IMG/VR virus record: IMGVR_UViG_3300046660_000245
Span: 1 to 31,903 of that record
Strand: one strand, 5' to 3'
Length of the DNA: 31,903 nt
DNA from: a virus
The notes beneath the pieces are model-generated. The model had not been told where the DNA came from, did not search any database, and saw only the letters and a list, made by a program, of their open reading frames with translations. Below, one piece after another: positions 7,875-16,737 of this stretch (position 1 is its first letter; every line of letters starts with the position of its first letter). The position numbers and the translations under genes were made by a program.

Positions 7875-10441
7875 CGGCGCCTCGGATGGAGATTGATCTG
7901 CGCGACACGATCCGGCATCTGCTGGTCGTATTGCGTGAGGCCAGTGTTAACGGCGGATCCAGCCTCGGTTTGCGCGACATCCTTCACATAGGCGCGAAAT
8001 CCTTCATCCTGATCGAAGGCCACACCCACAGACACATGCAGACCGCCCGCACCCGAACCGCTTGACGATCGATTGTCATTGCCCGCCGCAGCGCTGACGC
8101 CGAGCCGACCTGAGCCGTCGCGCTTCAGCGGCATGATCGCCTCCGGACCCGCCTCGCCCATGAGGCCGGTTCCGTTGGCAAACGGAAACAGCGTCGGGCG
8201 TGATACGATGCTGTTGCTGAAGATGCCACCGCCTGCAAAGGCACGCACGCCGCCACTGAACGCGCCGCCGTTCGCATAGAGGCCCGGCACCAGCGTGCCC
8301 GCTTGCGCCGCCGCAAACTGGCTGCTGCCGCCAAGCCCCAACAGACTTCCCAGACCAGACAGAAGACTACCGCCGCTCGATGCTCCGGCAGTGTTGACCT
8401 TGAACAAGGCGTTCAACACATCGTTGAGCAGCATGTCGGAAATCTTCGTCAGGACGCTGGTTGCAGCGTCGCCAAAGGACTTCCACAGGCCCTCACCATT
8501 TCGCAGGCCGCTTGCCATCGTCGAAGCGAAGTCGCCGGCCAGGTCGCGTGCCGTCTTCAACTGTTCATTGGAACGGATCAACTGCGCGTAATTCGAGTTC
8601 AGATCCTCGGGTAATCCATATTGCTGCAAAGTGGACGCGACCGTCTGATCCAGCGAAGAACGGCCGAGCTGCCTTTGCTGAAACGCAATGTCCTGCTGCA
8701 ACTTGGCCACAGAGGCGGCGGTTGCGGCCGCCTTATAGGCATCCGCCAGCTTCTCAATTTCCGCCCGCTGCGCCGCCGTGACCGTACGGCCCTTGTCGGT
8801 CGCGTCCTGCAGAAGCTTGAGCTTGAAGCTCAGCGTCTCGGCGGCAATGCCGGTCTGCCCTGCGGTCTGCGTCTCCAGCTGCATCTGCTCGATGCGGTCA
8901 TTCGCGCTCTTGATGACGTCGCGATAGGCATTCCGGGCCGACTGCCCGGACTTTGCCAGCTTGTCAGCACCGGGAAGGCCTTCCAATTCGACGAGGGGCC
9001 TGTTCTGCGGAGTCGGGACAGTCGTCATCCGGCCATCAGAATTCATGACTAGCGGATTTTGGTCCGATAGGCGCTTCTGCGCGGCGCCGTACATATCTGT
9101 TGCGCGTTGCACATCGGCTTCCGTTTTCGCCGCCTTCAACGCATCATCGAACATCTTGTCGATTTGCTCGCCTTCGGTAAGTCGAATGGGCGATGCCCCT
9201 GCAAGCCTATCGAGCGCAGCTGTAAATGTGTCGATCCTCTTAGCTTCGATCGACGCCGCCGTTCCGACACCATGAAGTGTATCGATGAGAGGTGATAGCT
9301 TCCCCTGCGCTTCGATACCGGAGGCAGCTGCCTCGCGCGTCTGCTTGACGATCTCCTTCAGGTTCGCCGGAGTACCTTTCTGATTTTCGATATCGATCAG
9401 CCGCTCGACAAACGCTTTCAGCTGAGGATTGCCAGCTTTCACGCCGTCCATCAGTTCCTTGGTAGCCTGCGTCAGCTGCTCGACAACGGGGTCACCACTT
9501 GCCCTCGACCGTCTTGTTACACCCGAGAGATTATAGGCCGCAGTGTTCGATGCATCGACAACCGCCTTTTTGTAAAGGTCGACTGAATCCTTGATGTTCT
9601 GGGTCAGAATACTCTTGCTTTCGGCGGAGTACTCACGCAATCCGGCCGCCGCCTCCGGCCACGCCTCCTTGATCCGAGCGATCAAGGCAGAATGGTTTTT
9701 CAGCGCTTCAGCCGATTTGTCGGAATCGCTTTTGGTCGCCGAAAAATATCCAATGGCTGCGGCTGCCGCTCCCGTCAGACCGATCGTAATCAGCGAAACA
9801 GGACTGACCAGCGACATGAAGGCACCAGCGAGGCCCGAGACCACCTCGCGGCCACTGCCCATGGCAGAGAAGGCGGAGGCGAGCTGCGGCCCCTGCTGCA
9901 AAGCAATGGTCTTGGGGTCCATGCCGAGCGCTGCCGTAGAGAAAATGTCCTGGAACTGATAGGCGATGTTGGACGTATCAAAACGACTTGCGGACTTGGC
10001 ATTCTGGTTGGCAGGAACAATGCTGTTCTGCTGCTTTAGCTTGGCGTTGGCGCTCTCGACGGCCTGCGCCAATTCCACCTGGCCGCGCTGCATCAATGAG
10101 GCGGCATCGGCCGTCAACTGATATTTCCTGTAGATCCCGTCGAGGATCGAGCTGACTTCGGTGAGTGGCACAGCGCCACGCTCGATGCCTCTGCCGAGCG
10201 TCGTAATCGCGTTTTCAAAGCGTTGCGCGTTGGCAGCTCCGTCGACATACTGACGACGGAGGCGGGTAAGGATATCCCCGCTCTGGCTGATCTTGGTATT
10301 AGTGGCCGTGATAGCTTCGCCGACCGCCACGCTCGATGCTGCGCCTTCTTTGTCAGCAGCAACCTTTGCAGCCATTCCTGCCGTGTAGTTGCCAGCGTCG
10401 AGTTCCGCCCCGACGCGCAGAGAGCTGAGTGCAACAACCAT
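7871..10441 (-). CDS. Tape measure protein
   Basis: The protein is 856 aa from ATG 10441, which has AGGGA seven bases upstream. The frame stays open 76 codons further upstream, but that part is a shadow of the chaperone extension. It has a helical N-terminal half with coiled-coil character, a hydrophobic stretch (about residues 203-234) likely to insert into the host membrane, a long alpha-helical middle and a Gly-rich C-terminus containing GEAGPEAIMPL (762-772), a hallmark of lambda-type tape measures. Tape measures set tail length and form part of the DNA entry path. At the usual ~0.15 nm per residue this predicts a tail of about 125-130 nm, close to lambda. The genes before and after it encode the chaperone pair and the tip. 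Confidence 0.93.
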   Translation of the reverse strand: MVVALSSLRVGAELDAGNYTAGMAAKVAADKEGAASSVAVGEAITATNTKISQSGDILTRLRRQYVDGAANAQRFENAITTLGRGIERGAVPLTEVSSILDGIYRKYQLTADAASLMQRGQVELAQAVESANAKLKQQNSIVPANQNAKSASRFDTSNIAYQFQDIFSTAALGMDPKTIALQQGPQLASAFSAMGSGREVVSGLAGAFMSLVSPVSLITIGLTGAAAAAIGYFSATKSDSDKSAEALKNHSALIARIKEAWPEAAAGLREYSAESKSILTQNIKDSVDLYKKAVVDASNTAAYNLSGVTRRSRASGDPVVEQLTQATKELMDGVKAGNPQLKAFVERLIDIENQKGTPANLKEIVKQTREAAASGIEAQGKLSPLIDTLHGVGTAASIEAKRIDTFTAALDRLAGASPIRLTEGEQIDKMFDDALKAAKTEADVQRATDMYGAAQKRLSDQNPLVMNSDGRMTTVPTPQNRPLVELEGLPGADKLAKSGQSARNAYRDVIKSANDRIEQMQLETQTAGQTGIAAETLSFKLKLLQDATDKGRTVTAAQRAEIEKLADAYKAAATAASVAKLQQDIAFQQRQLGRSSLDQTVASTLQQYGLPEDLNSNYAQLIRSNEQLKTARDLAGDFASTMASGLRNGEGLWKSFGDAATSVLTKISDMLLNDVLNALFKVNTAGASSGGSLLSGLGSLLGLGGSSQFAAAQAGTLVPGLYANGGAFSGGVRAFAGGGIFSNSIVSRPTLFPFANGTGLMGEAGPEAIMPLKRDGSGRLGVSAAAGNDNRSSSGSGAGGLHVSVGVAFDQDEGFRAYVKDVAQTEAGSAVNTGLTQYDQQMPDRVAQINLHPRRR

Positions 10442-10455
10442 TCGATTATCCCTAA

Positions 10456-11195
10456 TTAGGCTTCTGCCTTCTCGGCGGTAAAGGCGATCCATTCGGCATC
10501 GATCGCCTGCAGGAATCGCCTGAACTGCGCGAATTCCTCGCCCCTGATGCCATGATCGGCGGCAAAGCGGCTCATGGCGACATAACTGATCGGCCCCTCG
10601 CCGCCGAAGGCTCCATAGAAGCGATCGAAACGGAGATCTTCCCAAGCCCGGAAATAGAGACCATGCCACGGCTCGGCCCGCGCCTCTTCCGGTGCGGTCT
10701 TGATCTCTATAAATGCCGCCTCATCCGGATTTTCAGCGGCGAGAGCCGCCAGCCAATCGCTATCGCCTTCCTCTGTCAGCCGCCAGCGGAAGGCTTTTCG
10801 GAGTTTTTTACTGCGCCATCCACAAACTCGACATTGACCTCGCCCAACTTGCGAGCGCACCAGTCCACAGCATTGCGCATGTCTCGATGAGTAACATCCG
10901 TCAGCGTCTCAAGCGCCACGTCATCGGAATAGGTGATGTCGAAACCGGTCCAGTCATGCAGGATATGCTGGCAATAGAGGGTGCCGATACCGCGCACCAT
11001 TTCCGGATCGTTGGCCGAAACAGGCTTGTTACGCGCCGCCATTCTCTTCAGCAAGAGATCACGCTCGGTCACGAACGGCTCCGAAAGTGTGGAGCTGACT
11101 TTGAATGACACGCCGGGCCAATCCGGATAGTCGATCCAATCGCCCTTGGCTTCGCGGTCCAGATCGGCCTTGAGGGATGTAAGCTTAACTACCAT
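10456..11195 (-). CDS. Tail assembly chaperone, -1 frameshift product (gpGT-like)
   Basis: A -1 slip at AAAAAAC (10803-10809) joins the first 131 codons to the overlapping frame that continues with LRKAFRWRLTEEG and ends at TAA 10456, giving a 246-aa product. The downstream frame has no good ribosome site or start within the overlap, which argues that it is made only by frameshifting. The extension, rich in acidic and aromatic residues (WHGLYFRAWEDLRFDRF), corresponds to the T domain that in lambda links the chaperone to tail tube subunits. Heptamer, phase and location are seen directly. Slipping efficiency is not visible. The G:GT ratio is important for tail assembly in lambda. Confidence 0.85.
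10776..11195 (-). CDS. Tail assembly chaperone, unshifted product (gpG-like)
   Basis: The 139-aa protein lies between the tail tube and tape measure genes and is followed by an overlapping frame 1 nt back, the arrangement of lambda G and G-T. It is predicted to coat the tape measure during assembly. Near its end, codons 129-131 read GTA AAA AAC, giving a slippery heptamer (10803-10809) in the correct phase. Ribosomes that do not slip stop at TGA 10776. ATG 11195 is the first start after the tail tube gene. Sequence identity in this family is low, so the identification depends on the gene order and the frameshift signal. Confidence 0.84.
   Translation of the reverse strand: MVVKLTSLKADLDREAKGDWIDYPDWPGVSFKVSSTLSEPFVTERDLLLKRMAARNKPVSANDPEMVRGIGTLYCQHILHDWTGFDITYSDDVALETLTDVTHRDMRNAVDWCARKLGEVNVEFVDGAVKNSEKPSAGG
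10803..10809 (-). promoter_or_regulatory. Slippery heptamer A AAA AAC for -1 frameshift
   Basis: On the minus strand the chaperone frame reads GTA AAA AAC TCC, which contains the heptamer A AAA AAC in X XXY YYZ phase. This is among the most efficient bacterial -1 slippery sites. A shift by one base back opens a 115-codon extension. The unshifted stop lies 27 nt downstream. I did not find an unequivocal stimulatory hairpin in the intervening bases. Confidence 0.87.
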
Positions 11196-11218
11196 TTTAC
11201 TTTTCCTGTTCTCAGAAA

Positions 11219-12697
11219 TCAGACTTCGAAATATTCCAACCGGTCCATCATGATATGGGCCGAGGTGAGCGGATCCTTGGATGCCTGCGCTGTGATCGGC
11301 AGCATCGAGTCCTGGTTCTTGCCGGAAGCGCTGGTCGTGCCGTCCGTCATGGTCATGCGCGGCACGGTCTGGATGACTGCCTGATTATCCTTGGCAATGC
11401 GCAGGTTCAGATTGGTGACCGTCGAGCTAAACAGCCGATCCATTAGATCCTTTGACCCGAAATAGGTCTGCAGGTTGATCGTCACGTCGCAGCTGCCGAC
11501 GCCGATATCGACCGCACCCACCAGGCCATCGTTGCGGATGGCATCGATCATGCGCAGGTTATTGTTGATGGTGATGCCGGCCGACTTGACGAAGTTCGGG
11601 CCGCCGACCGCAACGCCATTCTCAGCAATGCGGCCGACGCTGACGGCCGAGTCCATGACGCGATTGGTCGTGGCGGGATCGGGCGTATCGTCGAGCGAGG
11701 TCGTTGTAACCTGACCGGTCAGGCCATTGAAGGTGAGCACGTATTTGGCGATCTGCTGGCTTTCATAGGTGAACTCGCCCTGACCGACGACCATGCCGCG
11801 CTGAATGATGTAGGAAGGCGCGGCTTGCCCCATCCATCCGCGTTCGATCGTTTGGCTCAGCGTGGTGATGCCGTTTTTCAGGCGATCGCCGAAGAAGATG
11901 CGGATCGTCTTGGCCGCGCCGGCATCCGCCGCCCATGCGGTGGGTAGATTGTCGAGCGTGAGCTTGCCGGCGGCGATCGCGACGATGCGCGCCCAGCCAT
12001 TGGTTGCGCCCGTTGCGAAACGGAAGTTCGCACCAGTGCCGCCGATCTTGATCCACTGGCCGACAGCGAGGCCAAGCGTCGTAAAGTCGAGCGCGGTCGC
12101 GGTAATGCCGTCTGCAACGGCGGCGACGTCACCGGCTACACCCTGCGCACCGACAACTTTCACGCGGGCAGTCGCAGCGGGAGCCGCTTCGTCGGTCAGT
12201 AACGCCGCACCAACGGCCGGAACCGTGGCGGAACCCGTCGTGATGCGAAACAGGCCACTGTTGCCGGCCTGGCCGAAGCCGGACAGGCGCACGAGATGAC
12301 CGACCGCGAAGGCGATGCCGGCCGTGACGGTGATCACGCCCGTTGATGCCGTGACGCCGGTAATGATGCTGGCGGCCGTGCCGTCATTGTCGCGCAAAGG
12401 CGTGTTCACCCAGGAATTGAAGAACAGGCTTTCCAGAAACTGAGACAGAGGCGATCCGTCGACGGGATAGGACAGCTCGCCATTGACCGGGCCGGAGTTG
12501 GTTTCGTTGACCTTGACCGGATCGGAATTCATGCGGTCGTCGCGGATCTCGTCCGAATTGATGAAATTCGGCTGATAGGCCAGCGTCTCGCCGGTAAAGC
12601 GATGCGCGCGCATGCGCGGAGTGGGCGTCGGCGTCACGCCGAGGGCAGTTTCCCGCACGGTGGTCATGCGGACGCGATTGGTATCACTACCAGCCAT
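11219..12697 (-). CDS. Major tail tube protein
   Basis: At 492 aa this is larger than most tube proteins (often 150-350 aa). The N-terminal ~105 residues (ending in FLESLFFNSW) and the C-terminal ~220 residues (SQTIERGWMG, ITINNNLRMID, YFGSKDLMDRLFSSTVTNLNLRIAKD) fit the tail tube fold of this phage group. The middle (about 113-268) holds two related beta-rich modules that could be surface decoration. It lies directly before the chaperone pair, as tube genes do, and GGAGAAAG precedes ATG 12697. The protein should polymerise into stacked hexamers around the tape measure. Confidence 0.82.
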   Translation of the reverse strand: MAGSDTNRVRMTTVRETALGVTPTPTPRMRAHRFTGETLAYQPNFINSDEIRDDRMNSDPVKVNETNSGPVNGELSYPVDGSPLSQFLESLFFNSWVNTPLRDNDGTAASIITGVTASTGVITVTAGIAFAVGHLVRLSGFGQAGNSGLFRITTGSATVPAVGAALLTDEAAPAATARVKVVGAQGVAGDVAAVADGITATALDFTTLGLAVGQWIKIGGTGANFRFATGATNGWARIVAIAAGKLTLDNLPTAWAADAGAAKTIRIFFGDRLKNGITTLSQTIERGWMGQAAPSYIIQRGMVVGQGEFTYESQQIAKYVLTFNGLTGQVTTTSLDDTPDPATTNRVMDSAVSVGRIAENGVAVGGPNFVKSAGITINNNLRMIDAIRNDGLVGAVDIGVGSCDVTINLQTYFGSKDLMDRLFSSTVTNLNLRIAKDNQAVIQTVPRMTMTDGTTSASGKNQDSMLPITAQASKDPLTSAHIMMDRLEYFEV

Positions 12698-12738
12698 GGT
12701 CTTTCTCCATCAAGGTAATGGCCTATGACGGCCGGGGT

Positions 12739-13149
12739 TCAGATATCGCGACGCCAGTCGATGGTCGCGGTTATGCGGAAATAGGCACCGGTCGCATCGC
12801 CAGCATTGCCGGCACCGATCGATATGGTCTCGAAAACGATGTCGCCGATCTCCTGCCCACGGAACAGGTCGACGAACTGGCGGGCATACTGCCGGGCCTC
12901 ACGCGTGCCGGCGCCGCGCGGCGCCATGACATGCGCCTGGATCTGGCCTTCTTCACGCCAGAGATTGGCGGTCACCGTTTCCGCGCCGATCGAGGCCTGC
13001 TCATAGATGTCGCCAAAGATCTCGACGAGAATCCAGTGTGTCGGCGTCGCGGGAAGTTTGAAGCCGTCATTTTCGAAGGCCAGTGCCGGGCCAGACCAGG
13101 CTGGCACGAGATAGTCATGGATGGTGTCATAGGCTTCGGGACTGGACAT
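12739..13149 (-). CDS. Tail terminator-like protein (DUF4128-type)
   Basis: This 136-aa protein precedes the tube gene and has the size and pattern of tail terminator proteins (gpU-like). WILVEIFGD and QASIGAETVTANLWREEGQI sit in the first half, followed by an alpha-helix (TREARQYARQFVDLFRG) and a final beta-strand pair. Such proteins cap the tail end that joins the head. ATG 13149 overlaps the previous stop as TGATG. A TTG one codon earlier is not needed. It could also be called a tail completion protein. Position and size support the role. Confidence 0.66.
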   Translation of the reverse strand: MSSPEAYDTIHDYLVPAWSGPALAFENDGFKLPATPTHWILVEIFGDIYEQASIGAETVTANLWREEGQIQAHVMAPRGAGTREARQYARQFVDLFRGQEIGDIVFETISIGAGNAGDATGAYFRITATIDWRRDI

Positions 13150-13853
13150 CAATGCACCATGTTCATAACGAGAGCCGGATAGGTGATCGGCTGGCCGGCC
13201 TCGGTATCCTTGCGGCGGGAAAGCGTCGACCTGCCGGCGCGAAAGGCGCTCGATCGTGTGGTCTGCCTCACGGCGGCAGTGCGCTGATGACCCTTCAATA
13301 TATAAGGGATCAACGGATGCACGCCGCCGTCGATATTCAGGAAGGTGACCTGGCAGCTCAGGAGCTGCTGTGTGTATTTGGCGAAGAGCACCTTGCGGGC
13401 CTGCTCGAAGATGCGCGGCGGCACGCTCATTTTCATGGCACCGACCTGTATCTTGCGGACATAGGGCTGCGCATTGGTGATGATCACCTCGGAAGCGCCA
13501 TCGATCTCAGAAAAATCCGTGACCATGCGGCCGTTGACGATAACAATGAAGGATCGCGCGAAACGGCCCGATTTCGACGGGCTCACAGCGATCAGCGCCG
13601 CCAGGGCGTCGCGAATGATCGACTGCCACCAAGAGAAGACATAGACGATCGGCCCCGGCGCCTTGACACTCTCTTCCGCTGCGCCTTCCCGGCCGTTGAC
13701 GAAGCGGGAATAGGCGCTCGTGCCCTGTCCGCTCTCGATGACGCGCGCCAGCTCGGATCGGGCGAACTTCGCAAGGGCCGCCGAGATCGCCTCTTCGGAC
13801 AGACCGGCGGTCGCAACCTTGATGTCGCGGTCAAATGTCTGGAACTTTGCCAT
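13149..13853 (-). CDS. Neck / tail completion protein, HK97 gp10-like
   Basis: The 234-aa product lies between the head closure and tail terminator genes. In this place HK97-type phages encode a gp10-like head-tail joining protein. The first ~50 residues form two amphipathic helices, and PYVRKIQVG near residue 130 followed by PPRIFEQARKVL resembles the C-terminal region of gp10-like proteins, where a Tyr/Arg block precedes the last helix. It is longer than the usual 110-150 aa, with an extra C-terminal part rich in Arg and Thr (about 180-225). Overlapping starts and stops on both sides suggest coupled translation. The role is inferred from gene order. Confidence 0.52.
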   Translation of the reverse strand: MAKFQTFDRDIKVATAGLSEEAISAALAKFARSELARVIESGQGTSAYSRFVNGREGAAEESVKAPGPIVYVFSWWQSIIRDALAALIAVSPSKSGRFARSFIVIVNGRMVTDFSEIDGASEVIITNAQPYVRKIQVGAMKMSVPPRIFEQARKVLFAKYTQQLLSCQVTFLNIDGGVHPLIPYILKGHQRTAAVRQTTRSSAFRAGRSTLSRRKDTEAGQPITYPALVMNMVH

Positions 13854-14194
13854 CAGTCTTCCACCGTAAGCTCAATACGGACCACGACATCATTGATGGC
13901 GATATGATCGAATTCGATAATCTGGCGGGTCTGGCCGGCGACCTCGCACCAATCATCCTTTTCGGGAAGAGGTGCTGCCCATGTCGCGAAATCGGTCGGC
14001 GACAGGACGATAGTACTCAGGCGCTGCGTGATGCCGCTCTGGCCGGCGATGTCGGTCGCCTTGTCACCGCGTACGAAGCCTTTCGCCGCTTGCGAGGCGG
14101 AAGGCGCATCAGGCGTGCCGCGCATGACGGTGATCGTCTTGCCGTACTGTGCGAGCTGGCTGTCGAGAGAGGCAATAGCCTGCTGCGGCGTCAT
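13853..14194 (-). CDS. Head closure-like protein (head-tail joining)
   Basis: A 113-aa protein with a helical start and a beta-rich body (ITVMRGTPD, QRLSTIVLSPTDF, DWCEVAGQTRQIIEFDHI and a final strand VVVRIELTVED). The size and strand pattern fit head closure proteins of the gp16/HK97 gp7 type, which seal the connector after packaging. ATG 14194 overlaps the upstream stop as ATGA, and its own stop overlaps the next start. No single motif is diagnostic, so this call rests on fold pattern and its place between the connector and the gp10-like gene. Confidence 0.53.
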   Translation of the reverse strand: MTPQQAIASLDSQLAQYGKTITVMRGTPDAPSASQAAKGFVRGDKATDIAGQSGITQRLSTIVLSPTDFATWAAPLPEKDDWCEVAGQTRQIIEFDHIAINDVVVRIELTVED

Positions 14195-14814
14195 GCATCT
14201 ACCCTCCGAAGCCCCATCAAAAGCTTGTCCGCAGCCGCTTCAATGATCGATCCAGCCTGTGCGGACACTGTGTATTCGCGTCTGCCGATGCCATCGACCT
14301 CATCGACGCGCAGGAACAAGTCTTCCTTGCCGAGGGCCTTCAGGTATTGCACCGACAGAATGACCGCGCGCTTGACCTGAACAGGGACATCACCCGTGCC
14401 GCCACTTTCGGGCGGATCGCCGTTATAGCCTGCCTCGTAGCGGATTCGCACCGGCTCGGGGTAGTCGCCAATGGCAGGCTCGCGCCACGATGGAAGGAAC
14501 CAGATGTAGTCTCCGGTCTTTCCATAGAGAGACGCATCGACGGTCTGATCGACGCCATCATGATCGGTGTAGACGACACTGACGATGTCGATGAGAGGGC
14601 CATATGGCAGGCGAAGACTGCCGCCGAACCAGCGGTCCAGCGGCAATTCGAGTGTTTGCGGACCTAAGGCACGTCCAAGCCATCCATCCGGGCCGTCCCA
14701 TTGCGCCACGGTGGCAGCAATCATTCCCTCGACATCGGCATCATCTGCCGTCATGCCGGGGATCTCATTGGATGCCATGAATGGCTGCGGTGGAACGATG
14801 ACCCGGACGGACAT
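14191..14814 (-). CDS. Head-tail connector (gp6-like adaptor)
   Basis: The 207-aa product has the pattern of HK97 gp6/SPP1 gp15 adaptors. These usually combine an N-terminal helical region, a region with WFGGSLRLPYGPLIDIVSVVY that matches the common L-P-G-P-L-x-x-I-x-S-V-x-Y block of these proteins, and a C-terminal helix bundle (VQVKRAVILSVQYLKALGKED) ending in LLMGLRRV. Adaptors form a dodecamer-like ring under the portal. GAGG seven bases upstream supports ATG 14814. It follows the capsid and two small head proteins. I am fairly sure of the family. Confidence 0.77.
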   Translation of the reverse strand: MSVRVIVPPQPFMASNEIPGMTADDADVEGMIAATVAQWDGPDGWLGRALGPQTLELPLDRWFGGSLRLPYGPLIDIVSVVYTDHDGVDQTVDASLYGKTGDYIWFLPSWREPAIGDYPEPVRIRYEAGYNGDPPESGGTGDVPVQVKRAVILSVQYLKALGKEDLFLRVDEVDGIGRREYTVSAQAGSIIEAAADKLLMGLRRVDA

Positions 14815-14822
14815 GGAAGACC

Positions 14823-15191
14823 TCAGTCTACGAGGATATAGAAGGCGCCGATCTTGCTCGCGCCGCCCTGAGCGATCACGAACTTGAGACGGTCCACCAT
14901 GCCGATGCGGTCGAGAACGGCAGTGCCGCCCGTCGCATAGAGTGCCGGTGCGCCAGCCTGCGAATGCACGGCGGCGCGGGGATAGCGAACGGCCGACGCG
15001 TTGACGTTCGATTCCGTCCAGACATTTTCGCCGGTCGTCTCGGCGGTGACCGTGAAGTCAACGCCATCCGCATAGGCATTGCTGCCATCCTTGACGTATT
15101 GAATGCTGTGCAATTTACCGGCCAGACGCGGACCGAACACAGTCGCGTTGCCGCTCGCATCGGTTTGCACCGGTACCTTAAAACGTCTCAT
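14823..15191 (-). CDS. Small head-region protein, unknown function
   Basis: The 122-aa protein is predicted to be mostly beta strand. It starts MRRFKVPVQTDASGNATVFG, includes a block near residues 28-50 (SIQYVKDGSNAYADGVDFTV) and ends with DRLKFVIAQGGASKIGAFYI. Proteins of this pattern are found next to the capsid gene in many siphophages and are usually unannotated. A cement or decoration role, or a connector accessory, would fit but cannot be shown here. AGGAG seven bases before ATG 15191 marks the start. It is encoded between the 82-aa protein and the connector. Confidence 0.6.
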   Translation of the reverse strand: MRRFKVPVQTDASGNATVFGPRLAGKLHSIQYVKDGSNAYADGVDFTVTAETTGENVWTESNVNASAVRYPRAAVHSQAGAPALYATGGTAVLDRIGMVDRLKFVIAQGGASKIGAFYILVD

Positions 15192-15229
15192 GTCAGTCTC
15201 CTATCAGGCGCCACGGCGCCGCGTTGTGG

Positions 15230-15478
15230 TCAATCAGCCTCGTTGCCGACGATCTTCGTCCGACGAGTCTTGATGCTTCCGTTGGTCAGTACTCCCCTTT
15301 CGGAAGGCTGATCATCAGGCTCGTCTGCCGGCTCATCGTCGAGGCGCGGCACATAGCCCTTTTTCACAAGCATTCTGTGCCGCCGCTCTTCGACGACAAT
15401 CGTCTCGCCGCGCTGCACGATCACGCCATGAGGCGCAAGATGCGGCTTGAGGACAGTCGTCGTGATCATCTTTGACAT
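15230..15478 (-). CDS. Small protein between capsid and connector genes
   Basis: This 82-aa product begins MSKMITTTVLKPHLAPHG and has a likely small beta domain (residues 1-40, with VQRGETIVVEERRHRMLVKKGYV) followed by an acidic segment (DDEPADEPDDQPSERG, about 47-62) and a basic C-terminus. ATG 15478 has AAAGGA about seven bases upstream. A frame extension of 17 codons upstream is less likely. It may be a head accessory protein or a connector chaperone. No function is recognised. Confidence 0.58.
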   Translation of the reverse strand: MSKMITTTVLKPHLAPHGVIVQRGETIVVEERRHRMLVKKGYVPRLDDEPADEPDDQPSERGVLTNGSIKTRRTKIVGNEAD

Positions 15479-15534
15479 TTGCCTATCCTTTGAACGGGAG
15501 CCGGCTGTTGCCGGCTCCATCTGAGCCAAATGCC

Positions 15535-16725
15535 TTATGCGAAGGTGCCGTAAACGAAGCTCTGCGGGCGATAGACTGCGAGCGCCAGGCGCTCTTCCGC
15601 ACGGATCGTCACCATGTTCTTGACGAAGTTGTCGCCGTCTTCGGTCGAAACCTGAACGTTGGCATCCTCACGGTCAAAAACCTGCGCGGCCATATTGAAC
15701 GCACCGACCATAAAGTGCCCGGCCGGCATCGCGTTGGTGTCGACCACCGGCAGACCCCAAATATTCGGCTGGATGCTCTGGCCCGGATTGCCGAAGATGT
15801 AACGGCCGTTGCTATCCTTCAGCGTCTCGATATCGGCCCAATCGTTTGGATTGAGAACGATGCCGGAAGCGGCATATTCAGCGATGCGAACCTGCAGGAT
15901 AGCGCGGCGAAGGATATCGACCTGCTGATCGTCTGCCTTCAGCAAGGCTTCGTCGAAGGGAGTGGCCTGCGGAATAAGGCCTTCCAGGTTCTGGCCGGTG
16001 CCATCGCCCGCCAGGAGCTGAACTTCCTCCTGGAATTCGAGGCCGTAGCGCGCGCGGCCGTCGATATAGGACTGAAGCAGCGGGATATCGGCAAGCACCT
16101 GGTTGGAGGCCTTGAACCAGTGCGCGATCGTGCGAACTGGCGTGCTGACCAGATCGAGCGACAGGTCGGATTGCGGCTTAAGTGCCGTTTCGGCAACCGG
16201 AGCCGCCATGTTCTGGAAGCCGGTCTCCTGCACATACTCGATCATATTCGAGCCGGTGCGGCCCGGCATCAACAAGGCGCGGATCGTCATGCGCCGGTTC
16301 GGCGGCGTGATAATGCCCACCTGACGATCCGGGAAGATCGCAGTACCGACACCGCCAGTTCCGGTCGGAGAGCTGGTGATATTGGCAACCGCAGCATTCA
16401 TCGTAATGGACTTGAACGTCATCCGAGCCGTGCCGCGACGATCGTTCGCGAGCTTCTTGAAGGCTTCGCCTTCGGTGAAGCTTTCGCCAGCCGTCCTAAC
16501 GAGGTCGAAATCGCCACCGGCGCGGCGAGCCTGCTTCTGTTCAATTTCCAGCAAACGGGCGTGGATGGCCGCGTTGCCTTCCACCATCTTTTCGATGGCG
16601 GACTTCGTTTCGCTGGCAACGGTGCCTGCGGCCTTTGCTTCCTCGTTCGCCTTCGCAACGAGCTGTTTCAACTCTTCATCGCGCACGCCGAGTTTCGCGA
16701 GGAGTTCCTGAAATTCCTTATCCAT
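15535..16725 (-). CDS. Major capsid protein, HK97 family
   Basis: The 396-aa protein has an N-terminal coiled-coil region (about residues 1-75, rich in Glu, Lys and Ala) like the HK97 delta domain, which acts as scaffold and is removed during maturation. The HK97 fold follows, with recognisable blocks at GTAIFPDRQVGIITPPNRR, ALLMPGRTGSNMIEYVQE, LVSTPVRTIAHWFKASNQVL, and ending with MVTIRAEERLALAVYRPQSF. It lies after the S49 protease gene, as expected if that protease trims the delta domain. AAGGA nine bases upstream supports ATG 16725. No separate scaffold gene was seen. Confidence 0.95.
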   Translation of the reverse strand: MDKEFQELLAKLGVRDEELKQLVAKANEEAKAAGTVASETKSAIEKMVEGNAAIHARLLEIEQKQARRAGGDFDLVRTAGESFTEGEAFKKLANDRRGTARMTFKSITMNAAVANITSSPTGTGGVGTAIFPDRQVGIITPPNRRMTIRALLMPGRTGSNMIEYVQETGFQNMAAPVAETALKPQSDLSLDLVSTPVRTIAHWFKASNQVLADIPLLQSYIDGRARYGLEFQEEVQLLAGDGTGQNLEGLIPQATPFDEALLKADDQQVDILRRAILQVRIAEYAASGIVLNPNDWADIETLKDSNGRYIFGNPGQSIQPNIWGLPVVDTNAMPAGHFMVGAFNMAAQVFDREDANVQVSTEDGDNFVKNMVTIRAEERLALAVYRPQSFVYGTFA

Positions 16726-16737
16726 GGGAGAGCTTCC

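Noticed and set aside
10442-10669. Upstream 76-codon extension of the tape measure frame
   Set aside because: It is out of frame with the chaperone extension that occupies this stretch, and the internal ATG 10441 has a ribosome site and begins a normal tape measure N-terminus.
10456-10860. Independent gene call for the chaperone extension
   Set aside because: There is no ribosome site at its apparent start, and the slippery heptamer in the overlap explains its expression as a frameshift product.
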